Source: J054 sp964613615
GTDB taxonomy: Bacteria; Pseudomonadota; Gammaproteobacteria; Steroidobacterales; GCA-2729495
DNA length: 7,694 bases
Direction: 5' to 3'
NCBI GenBank assembly: GCA_964613615.1
Contig: CAZTIB010000066.1
Location: 1-7,694, forward strand
The notes beneath the pieces are model-generated. The model saw only the letters and a list, made by a program, of their open reading frames with translations, did not search any database and was not told the origin of the DNA. Below, one piece after another: positions 1 to 5,844 of this stretch (the stretch's first letter is position 1; the number at the start of each line of letters is the position of its first letter). A program made the translations under genes and the position numbers.

Positions 1-1
1 C

Positions 2-1726
2 CTGAATGAGCAGATGAAGGCCATTCAGAAAGAGTTGGGCGAAATGGATGATGCGCCCAATGAGGTTGCCGATCTCGAGCAAAAAATCGCCGATGCCGGA
101 ATGCCTGACGAAGCCCGCGAGAAAGCGGAGTCGGAGCTGAACAAGCTCAAGATGATGTCACCGATGTCCGCTGAGGCCACAGTGGTTCGTAATTACATTG
201 ACTGGCTGTTGCGGGTGCCATGGAAGAAGCGAACCAAGATCAACAATGATCTGGAGCGCGCCGAGCGCGTGCTTGAAGAAGACCATTACGGCCTCGAGAA
301 GGTTAAGGAGCGAATCCTTGAATATCTCGCTGTGCAGCAGCGAGTGAAGAAGCTCAAGGGGCCGATCCTGTGCCTGGTGGGTCCGCCTGGCGTCGGTAAG
401 ACTTCCCTGGGCCAGAGTCTCGCGCGGGCAACCAACCGGAAGTTCGTGCGCATGTCGCTGGGCGGCGTGCGTGATGAGGCGGAAATCCGCGGCCACCGGC
501 GGACCTACATTGGCTCCATGCCGGGCAAGATCCTGCAAAACATGTCGAAGACCAGCGTGCGTAACCCTTTGTTACTGCTGGATGAAGTCGACAAGATGTC
601 CATGGACTTCCGCGGCGATCCGTCGTCTGCGCTGCTCGAGGTGCTGGATCCGGAGCAAAATTCGGCGTTCAACGATCACTACCTGGAAGTGGACTTTGAC
701 CTGTCGGACGTCATGTTCGTCTGCACTGCAAATAGTCTGAATATTCCGCCGCCGTTGCTTGACCGAATGGAAGTGATCCGCATTCCTGGCTATACGGAAG
801 ACGAGAAGGTCAACATCGCGAAGAAGTACCTCATTCCAAAGCAGCTGAAGGCTAACGGCCTGAAGTCCGAGGAGATCGCCGTTGCCGATTCCGCGGTGCG
901 TGACATCGTTCGTTACTACACGCGCGAATCCGGCGTCCGTAATCTCGAGCGCGAGATTGCCAAGATCTGTCGCAAGGTGGTGAAGAAGCTGCTGCTAAAG
1001 CCTTCGGACAAGCAGGTGCATATCGTAACCCGCAGCCTCGACAAGTATCTGGGCGTGCGGCGTTTTCGCTATGGCCGTGCCGAGGAGAACGACCAGGTCG
1101 GTCAGGTCACGGGGCTCGCCTGGACCGAGGTCGGGGGCGAATTGCTGACCATCGAGGCTGCCGTGGTGCCCGGGAAGGGCAAGCTGATTCACACGGGGCA
1201 GCTTGGCGAGGTGATGCAGGAATCTATACAGGCAGCCACCACGGTGGTCAGGAGCCGAGCCCAGGTTCTTGGAATACAAGAAGATTTTCACCAGACCTTT
1301 GATCTTCACGTGCACGTACCAGAGGGCGCGACGCCGAAGGACGGGCCCAGCGCGGGCGTCGGGATGTGCACGGCCCTGGTATCAGCGCTTGCCGACATTC
1401 CGGTGCGGTCCGATGTGGCCATGACGGGTGAGATTACGCTCCGGGGCGAAGTGTTGCCCATTGGCGGACTCAAGGAAAAGTTGCTGGCAGCCCATCGCGG
1501 GGGCATCACGACGGTCCTGATTCCCCACGAGAACGAGAAAGATCTCGCCGAAATTCCGAAAAACATCAAGGACAAGTTGCACATTGTTCCCGTGCGATGG
1601 ATAGACGAGGTTCTTGAGTTGTCTTTGCAACACATGCCGGTCCCGGACGCGGCTGGCGCCAAGGCGCCGGACGACAAAGCGGCGAAAGAGCCCGCCAAAG
1701 GCGGCAAGGTAGTTCGCGCGCACTGA
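2..1726 (+). CDS. lon: ATP-dependent protease La (Lon), 5' end missing
   Basis: Lon is a cytoplasmic AAA+ serine protease, a homohexamer that unfolds and degrades misfolded proteins and short-lived regulators. The reading frame is open from base 2 and begins with LNEQMKAIQKELGE, a conserved internal Lon motif, so the first ATG at 14 is not the start. By comparison with E. coli Lon (784 residues), roughly the first 230 residues (substrate-binding LAN domain) lie outside the window. Counting from the Met at 14, I see Walker A GPPGVGKT at 123-130, Walker B LLLLDEVDK with Asp190-Glu191, and the protease motif KDGPSAG with catalytic Ser446. Catalytic Lys489 is the second Lys of GGLKEK; the 43-residue Ser-Lys spacing matches the family. 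The C-terminus carries an Ala/Lys/Pro-rich tail of about 30 residues, longer than in E. coli. A promoter for hupB begins 19 nt after the stop. Identification is certain. Confidence 0.98.
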   Translation: MNEQMKAIQKELGEMDDAPNEVADLEQKIADAGMPDEAREKAESELNKLKMMSPMSAEATVVRNYIDWLLRVPWKKRTKINNDLERAERVLEEDHYGLEKVKERILEYLAVQQRVKKLKGPILCLVGPPGVGKTSLGQSLARATNRKFVRMSLGGVRDEAEIRGHRRTYIGSMPGKILQNMSKTSVRNPLLLLDEVDKMSMDFRGDPSSALLEVLDPEQNSAFNDHYLEVDFDLSDVMFVCTANSLNIPPPLLDRMEVIRIPGYTEDEKVNIAKKYLIPKQLKANGLKSEEIAVADSAVRDIVRYYTRESGVRNLEREIAKICRKVVKKLLLKPSDKQVHIVTRSLDKYLGVRRFRYGRAEENDQVGQVTGLAWTEVGGELLTIEAAVVPGKGKLIHTGQLGEVMQESIQAATTVVRSRAQVLGIQEDFHQTFDLHVHVPEGATPKDGPSAGVGMCTALVSALADIPVRSDVAMTGEITLRGEVLPIGGLKEKLLAAHRGGITTVLIPHENEKDLAEIPKNIKDKLHIVPVRWIDEVLELSLQHMPVPDAAGAKAPDDKAAKEPAKGGKVVRAH

Positions 1727-1745
1727 ATCCCGGCGCACGGCTTTA

Positions 1746-1774
1746 TTGACAGTACCTAGGCCCGCTTGTATAAC
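1746..1774 (+). promoter_or_regulatory. sigma70 promoter of hupB
   Basis: A perfect -35 TTGACA (1746-1751) is followed by a 17-bp spacer and a -10 TATAAC (1769-1774, five of six consensus bases). Transcription should start near 1781, giving a leader of about 175 nt before hupB. The bases just after the -10 (GGGCGGCG) form a GC-rich discriminator, which in enterobacteria is typical of promoters repressed by ppGpp/DksA; growth-rate control here is an inference. A 5-bp inverted repeat (GCCCG 1760-1764, CGGGC 1774-1778) brackets the -10. Confidence 0.8.
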
Positions 1775-1780
1775 GGGCGG

Positions 1781-1957
1781 CGTATTCGTTGTTTCGCTTT
1801 TCTGGCACTGCTCACGAGATGTCTCTAACCGTCACGGCTTTAGGGTCATGGGCGGTCGGTGCATGAACATCGTTTACGCAATCGGGGACGTCGCGTTTCA
1901 CCGCACCGTGGGGTGCAGTTGGCGTAGGGTAAGCAACTTTCTAACGAAGGTAGATTA
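1781..1957 (+). promoter_or_regulatory. hupB 5' leader with two short hairpins
   Basis: This is the untranslated stretch between the predicted start of transcription and the hupB ATG. It can form a hairpin at 1825-1843 (CTAACCG / CGG, a two-base bulge, then TTAG) and one at 1903-1916 (GCACC, GTGG loop, GGTGC). The second lies about 40 nt before the start codon and does not cover the ribosome site. An in-frame upstream ORF of 31-36 codons ends on the hupB start (see findings). I recognise no known riboswitch or protein-binding leader. The extent is inferred from the promoter. Confidence 0.4.
1946..1950 (+). promoter_or_regulatory. ribosome binding site of hupB
   Basis: GAAGG lies 7 nt before the ATG at 1958, a normal Shine-Dalgarno spacing. 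It fixes the hupB start. Confidence 0.75.
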
Positions 1958-2230
1958 ATGAACAAGGGTGATCTGATTGATGTTGTCGCCGACAAGGCGG
2001 GTCTTTCCAAGGCGGATGCGACTCGCGCGATCGACGAAGTCGTAAAGGCCGTTACGAGGGCGCTGAAGAAGGGCGACCAGGTGTCGCTGGTTGGCTTCGG
2101 CACCTTTTCCGTGAAGAAGCGTGCTGCACGCCAGGGGCGCAACCCGCGTACGGGTGAAACCATCCAGATTAAGGCCAGCAAAGTGCCTGGCTTCAAGGCT
2201 GGCAAGGCCTTGAAGGATGCCGTAAACTAG
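1958..2230 (+). CDS. hupB: DNA-binding protein HU-beta
   Basis: HU is a small basic dimeric protein that bends DNA and compacts the nucleoid, with roles in replication, recombination and gene regulation. The product is 90 residues, the standard HU length. It starts MNKGDLID, followed by the helical dimerisation half (about residues 3-45), the VGFGTFSVKKR strand segment (about 45-55), and the DNA-clasping beta-arm with the RNPRTGE signature (about 61-67; the Pro is the residue that intercalates at the DNA kink). It ends with PGFKAGKALKDAVN. Both the sequence and its place directly after lon point to HupB rather than HupA or IHF. The start is supported by GAAGG 7 nt upstream. Its own strong promoter sits between lon and this gene, and two tRNA genes follow with no clear promoter between. 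Nothing is missing from the protein. Confidence 0.97.
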   Translation: MNKGDLIDVVADKAGLSKADATRAIDEVVKAVTRALKKGDQVSLVGFGTFSVKKRAARQGRNPRTGETIQIKASKVPGFKAGKALKDAVN

Positions 2231-2279
2231 CGCGCCTCTTGGCACCGCGTTTCGCGGTGTTGCGTGGGTAAAGAAAGAC

Positions 2280-2312
2280 CGGCCGTGAAGCCTTGGCTTC
2301 CCGGCCGTTCTT
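2280..2312 (+). terminator. hairpin after hupB, weak or partial terminator
   Basis: CGGCCG (2280-2285) pairs with CGGCCG (2302-2307), and GAAGC (2287-2291) with GCTTC (2296-2300), leaving one mismatch and a 4-nt loop: an 11-pair stem. The tail GTTCTTCC is only partly U-rich, so this could be a leaky terminator, an RNA-processing site or an mRNA 3' end stabiliser. A smaller hairpin precedes it at 2243-2259 (CACCGCG, TTT loop, CGCGGTG). The stems are visible; function is inferred. Confidence 0.45.
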
Positions 2313-2338
2313 CCGGTTCCCGGCATGGCAACCCCTGC

Positions 2339-2414
2339 GGGTGCTTAGCTCAGCTGGAAGAGCGTCGCCCTTACAAGGCGAAGGTCGGGGGTTCGATCCC
2401 CTCAGCACCCACCA
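2339..2414 (+). tRNA. tRNA-Val (anticodon TAC)
   Basis: This is a 76-nt tRNA with CCA encoded in the gene. Acceptor arm GGGTGCT (2339-2345) pairs with AGCACCC (2404-2410). The D arm is GCTCAGCTGGAAGAGC. The anticodon stem TCGCC / GGCGA encloses the loop CTTACAA, placing anticodon TAC at 2372-2374, which reads GTA and other Val codons. The T arm contains GGTTCGATC, and CCA ends at 2414. It sits 31 nt after the hupB hairpin and 10 nt before the tRNA-Asp gene, so the pair should be processed from one precursor. Confidence 0.97.
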
Positions 2415-2424
2415 GGTTCACTGC

Positions 2425-2501
2425 GGAGTGGTAGTTCAGCTGGTTAGAATACCGGCCTGTCACGCCGGGGGTCGCGGGTTCGAGTCCCGTCCACTCCGCC
2501 A
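2425..2501 (+). tRNA. tRNA-Asp (anticodon GTC)
   Basis: This is a 77-nt tRNA with encoded CCA, very close to E. coli tRNA-Asp as I recall it. Acceptor GGAGTGG (2425-2431) pairs with CCACTCC (2491-2497), followed by discriminator G and CCA. The D arm contains GTTCAGCTGGTTAGAAT. The anticodon stem CCGGC / GCCGG encloses CTGTCAC, giving anticodon GTC at 2459-2461. The T arm is CGGGTTCGAGTCCCG. It is followed 11 nt later by a strong intrinsic terminator. I see no integrase gene or repeated tRNA 3' end that would mark it as an attachment site. Confidence 0.98.
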
Positions 2502-2512
2502 CTACTTCGAGG

Positions 2513-2542
2513 ATGGCGCCGTTGAACGGCGCCATTTTTTTT
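2513..2542 (+). terminator. strong intrinsic terminator after tRNA-Asp
   Basis: A perfect inverted repeat (ATGGCGCCGTT at 2513-2523, AACGGCGCCAT at 2525-2535, centre base 2524) is followed directly by an unbroken run of eight T (2535-2542). It should end the hupB/tRNA transcript and insulate ppiD from it. Confidence 0.92.
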
Positions 2543-2555
2543 GCCAACGCGGCGC

Positions 2556-2561
2556 TACAAT
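2556..2561 (+). promoter_or_regulatory. possible -10 element of the ppiD promoter
   Basis: TACAAT matches the sigma70 -10 in five of six bases and lies 62 nt before the ppiD ATG. A -35 at the usual distance would fall in the terminator's T-tract (around 2532-2538) and is poor, so the promoter is tentative. Some promoter is expected here, because the terminator cuts off read-through from upstream. Confidence 0.35.
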
Positions 2562-2623
2562 ACGCGCCCGACAAATCGGCATGGGCCGGCGTGCAGACCG
2601 CCGACCCACCTTGTGGAGAGTCT

Positions 2624-4537
2624 ATGCTTCAGACCATTCGTGACCGGCTGACCGGCTGGGTGGCCGTCGTATTCCTCGGGCTGATCGGCCTGACGCTGGT
2701 GGTGTCTTTTGGCAACATGACGACGGACGTTGCTTCGGCCAATGTGGCGGCCACGGTGAACGGCGAGGACATTCCAATGTTCCGCTTCCGTGACGTTTAC
2801 CAGGACCAGCTCGTGCGGCAGCAGGAAGCCTTTCAGGGTGAATTACCCGAATTTCTGCAGCAGCAGTTGCAACGCAACGTGCTGGAGGGCCTGATCCGCA
2901 ACCGGGTGATGGCCCAATACGCTGGTGAAACGGGCTACCGGGCGGACGATCAGAGGGTGGCCGCGTACATTCGCAGTCTGGAGGCATTCCAGATTGACGG
3001 CGAATTCTCGCAGCAGAGTTATATCGCCCTGCTATCCAGTGAGGGGATCGCGCCGGAGGAGTTCGAGCGCCAGCAACGCGCGGCTCTGCAGCTTGGCGAG
3101 CTGCAGGGTGGCGTCGTCTCCAGTGACTTCTATACGCCGGCCGAATATCGGCGGTTCATCGAACTGGACCAGGAACGGCGTGATGCAGTATTCGTACGTT
3201 TCGATCCCGTGGCATTGCTGGCCGGTATCGAGGTGGACGACGGCGAGATCCAGGCTTTTTACGACGCCAATTCCGCCCGTTTCCAGACTGAAGAAAGTGT
3301 GGCCCTCGACTATGTGGAAATTCGGCTGGCGGATATCGCCAGCACAGTAGCGGTAGACGAAGCGGCCGTGCGCGCTTTCTACGAAGCTAGCCTGGATCGC
3401 TTTCAGACGGCAGAGGAGCGTCGCTCCCGGCACATCCTCATTGCGGTTAACGGTGACCGGGACGAGGAGTCCGCTGCACAGTTGGCCGCAGAACTGGCCG
3501 ATCGGCTGCAGGCTGGTGAGGACTTCGCAGCCCTGGCGAGTGAATACTCCGACGACCCGGGTTCGGCCAGCGATGGCGGTGAGCTGGGCTGGGCGGGCCG
3601 TGGGGTCTATGTGCCGGAGTTCGAGGAAACGCTGTTTGGGCTGGAGGTGGCCCAGGTGTCTGCTCCCGTGCGCACTCAGTTCGGGTTCCACCTGATTGAG
3701 CTGGAGGAGTTGCGCAGCGGTTCACAGCAACCCTTCGAAGATGTCGAAGCGCAGTTGCGCGAGGAACTGCAGCGGGCCGAGGCGGAGGACGGCTACTACG
3801 AGCTGGCCGAGCGGCTGGACGACCTGGCCCTGGAGAACCCCGGCAGCCTGGAGCCTGCAGCGCAGGGCGCAGGCTTGTCCCTGCAGCGAGCCGAGCGCGT
3901 GACGCGTTCCGGAGGTGCGCCCTTCGGCTTCGAACAGGACCTGGTTGATGCGGCCTTTGGTGAAGCCGTGCTGACCGACGGCGAGAATAGCCCGTTGATC
4001 GAGCTGGAAGAGGGCCGTGCAGTGGTCATTCGCGTTGCCGAGTACCGCGCGCCCGAGTTGCGGTCTCTGGACGTGGTGCGCGGGGAGATTGAGCAAGAGC
4101 TGCGCTTGCAGGCTGCCGGGCGCGCGGCCAGGCAGCAGGGTGAAGCGCTGCTGGCGCGTGTGCGAGCAGGGGAAAATCTCGAGGTCGTGGCAGGTGCGCT
4201 GGGGGCGGAGCCCCTGGCGCCGGGGCCGGTGCAGCGGAGCTCTGATGCGGTGTCCGCCGACGTCCTGGCAGAAGTCTTCCGCACCGTGCCGGCGGCTGCT
4301 GGCGAGCCCACGCTGGGCGGGATTGCCGGCGGTGATGGCGCCTACACGGTATTCCGCATCGACGAAGTGCTGCCCGGACGACCGGAAGATATTCCCCGTG
4401 CGCAGCGCGATCAGGCCAAAGCGGCGCTGGCTCAGCAGACGGGCAATTCAGCCCTGGGCGCCTTGATCCTGGATTTGCGCGCCGAGGCCGAGGTCGCCGT
4501 GTCGCCTGACGCGATCACCGAGGAGGGCAACCTCTGA
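2624..4537 (+). CDS. ppiD: PpiD-type periplasmic chaperone / peptidyl-prolyl isomerase
   Basis: PpiD is an inner-membrane-anchored periplasmic chaperone near the Sec translocon that helps fold newly exported proteins. The product is 637 residues (E. coli PpiD is 623). A short cytoplasmic end MLQTIRDRLTG is followed by one transmembrane anchor at about 12-30 (WVAVVFLGLIGLTLVVSFG), a SurA-like helical chaperone region (about 35-200), a parvulin domain (about 266-360) and a long helical C-terminal part. The parvulin domain has RHIL with His270, YSDDPGSA with Asp310, GGELGW (318-323) and GFHLIELEE with His356, the pattern of active parvulins. Two related segments precede or enter it: about 205-233 (AFYDANSARFQTEE) and about 245-273 (AFYEASLDRFQTAE). 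The ATG at 2624 was chosen because GGAG lies 5 nt upstream and the anchor follows at once; the frame extends further upstream only through the terminator. Position after hupB is typical in gammaproteobacteria. Confidence 0.95.
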   Translation: MLQTIRDRLTGWVAVVFLGLIGLTLVVSFGNMTTDVASANVAATVNGEDIPMFRFRDVYQDQLVRQQEAFQGELPEFLQQQLQRNVLEGLIRNRVMAQYAGETGYRADDQRVAAYIRSLEAFQIDGEFSQQSYIALLSSEGIAPEEFERQQRAALQLGELQGGVVSSDFYTPAEYRRFIELDQERRDAVFVRFDPVALLAGIEVDDGEIQAFYDANSARFQTEESVALDYVEIRLADIASTVAVDEAAVRAFYEASLDRFQTAEERRSRHILIAVNGDRDEESAAQLAAELADRLQAGEDFAALASEYSDDPGSASDGGELGWAGRGVYVPEFEETLFGLEVAQVSAPVRTQFGFHLIELEELRSGSQQPFEDVEAQLREELQRAEAEDGYYELAERLDDLALENPGSLEPAAQGAGLSLQRAERVTRSGGAPFGFEQDLVDAAFGEAVLTDGENSPLIELEEGRAVVIRVAEYRAPELRSLDVVRGEIEQELRLQAAGRAARQQGEALLARVRAGENLEVVAGALGAEPLAPGPVQRSSDAVSADVLAEVFRTVPAAAGEPTLGGIAGGDGAYTVFRIDEVLPGRPEDIPRAQRDQAKAALAQQTGNSALGALILDLRAEAEVAVSPDAITEEGNL

Positions 4538-4565
4538 GCATTTGCCGCCACCCCTGCAGATCAGC

Positions 4566-5843
4566 ATGCCGCGACTGAAACTGCACTGGCAGATTTTGAT
4601 CGCTATCGTGCTGGCGGCCCTGGTCGGGCGGCTGGCGGGCGAAAGCGCAACGCTGTTCGACGTTCCGCTGATTGCGGTGTTCGGGTTCTTTGGCACGCTG
4701 TTCATCAACGGGCTGAAGATGCTGATCGTGCCGCTGATCGCGTCGTCGATTATTGTCGGTGTGGCCGGTATCGGCTCGTCCGGCAATCTTGGCAAGCTGG
4801 GTGGCAAGACCCTGCTCTTCTACGCAGCGACCACCCTCGCCGCAATCCTGGTGGGACTGCTGCTCGTCAATTCCGTGCGGCCTGGCGTAGTGGACGGTCA
4901 GCCGGCCGGCGAATTGCTGGCGCTGGACAGCGAAAGCTCCGGCCTGCAGGAACGGGTCGCCGGCCGAGGCGCAGGCGATGTCGTGGAGATCTTCCTGCGC
5001 ATGGTGCCGCCGAACATTGTCAATGCGGCTGCCAAGGGCGAGATGCTCGGCATCATTTTTTTCTGCCTGCTGTTCGGCTATTTCATGACCCGGCTGGACC
5101 ACAGCCTTGCAGAGCCTCTGTACCGCTTCTGGACGGCGGTATTCCAGGTCATGATGCGGATGACCGAGTGGGTCATGATGTTCGCGCCTGTGGGCGTCTT
5201 CGGCCTCGTCGCGAAAGTGGTCGCGCAAACGGGCTTCGACGCCGCCGCGCCGCTGATCAGTTTTGCGCTGGTGGTGGCGGGGGCTCTTGCGGTGCACACG
5301 CTGGTGACCCTGCCAGTGTTGCTGCAGCTAATCGCCCGGGTGTCGCCGGTGGCAATGATCAGGGCCATGGCGCCGGCGATGCTGACTGCTTTTTCCACGG
5401 CATCGTCGTCGGCCACGCTGCCAATTACCATGGAGTGTGTCGAGCGCAACGCCGGCGTTTCCAATCGAATCAGCAGTTTCGTCCTGCCGCTGGGCGCTAC
5501 GGTTAACATGAACGGTACCGCGCTTTACGAATGTGTTGCGGCCATGTTCCTGGCGCAGGCCTACGGGCTGGAGTTGGGCTTCGGGACCCAGTTTTCCATC
5601 GTTGCAATTGCGCTGATTACCTCCATCGGTGTTGCCGGCATCCCCTCCGCATCGCTGGTTGCCATTGCCATCATCCTGGCGGCGGTGGGCCTGCCCGTCG
5701 AGGCCATCGGCGTGCTGTTCGTTTTTGACCGGGTGCTGGATATGCTGCGCACTAGTGTGAACGTCTTCGGCGACGCCTGTTGCGCTGTGATCGTCGCCCG
5801 TCTCGAGGGCGAGGAAAAACTGCTGGTCCCGGCGGCGGCCTGA
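4566..5843 (+). CDS. dicarboxylate/amino acid:cation symporter (DAACS, SLC1 family)
   Basis: This inner-membrane secondary transporter, of the GltP/GltPh type, takes up acidic amino acids or related carboxylates driven by Na+ or H+. The product has 425 residues, starting MPRLKLHWQILIAIVLA. The family's fold is visible: six N-terminal helices, re-entrant hairpin 1 with SSSATLP (280-286), TM7 with NMNGTALYE (314-322), hairpin 2 with SIGVAGIPSAS, and TM8 with DRVLDMLRTSVNVFGD (388-403). Asp392, Arg395, Thr396, Asn399 and Asp403 match the GltPh residues 394, 397, 398, 401 and 405. Arg395 holds the substrate's side-chain carboxylate in acidic amino-acid carriers, so aspartate/glutamate is my best guess. 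The NMDGT motif reads NMNGT here. The ATG at 4566 fits the family N-terminus but has no clear Shine-Dalgarno; a TTG at 4542 in the same frame is less likely. It follows ppiD by 28 nt and probably shares its transcript. Confidence 0.92.
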   Translation: MPRLKLHWQILIAIVLAALVGRLAGESATLFDVPLIAVFGFFGTLFINGLKMLIVPLIASSIIVGVAGIGSSGNLGKLGGKTLLFYAATTLAAILVGLLLVNSVRPGVVDGQPAGELLALDSESSGLQERVAGRGAGDVVEIFLRMVPPNIVNAAAKGEMLGIIFFCLLFGYFMTRLDHSLAEPLYRFWTAVFQVMMRMTEWVMMFAPVGVFGLVAKVVAQTGFDAAAPLISFALVVAGALAVHTLVTLPVLLQLIARVSPVAMIRAMAPAMLTAFSTASSSATLPITMECVERNAGVSNRISSFVLPLGATVNMNGTALYECVAAMFLAQAYGLELGFGTQFSIVAIALITSIGVAGIPSASLVAIAIILAAVGLPVEAIGVLFVFDRVLDMLRTSVNVFGDACCAVIVARLEGEEKLLVPAAA

Positions 5844-5844
5844 A

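Noticed and set aside
2339..2501. tRNA genes as an integration site for a genomic island
   Set aside because: There is no integrase gene, no repeated tRNA 3' end, and the flanking genes are core genes in conserved order.
2371..2574. Minus-strand ORF of 67 residues with WTGLEPATPGV and GAEGIEPPT
   Set aside because: It is the antisense reading of the two tRNA genes. These peptide strings are a well-known annotation artefact of tRNA antisense strands.
2513..2623. Upstream extension of ppiD to an ATG at 2513
   Set aside because: That ATG is the first base triplet of the terminator stem, and it would place 37 extra residues before the membrane anchor. The ATG at 2624 has a Shine-Dalgarno.
3032..3691. 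Minus-strand open frame of 219 residues opposite ppiD
   Set aside because: It is a shadow of a strongly supported gene in GC-rich DNA, with no recognisable domain and no start site signals.
4515..5297. Minus-strand open frame of 260 residues opposite the symporter
   Set aside because: It has a His/Gln/Arg-rich composition typical of the reverse reading of a hydrophobic membrane protein. The plus-strand gene is unambiguous.
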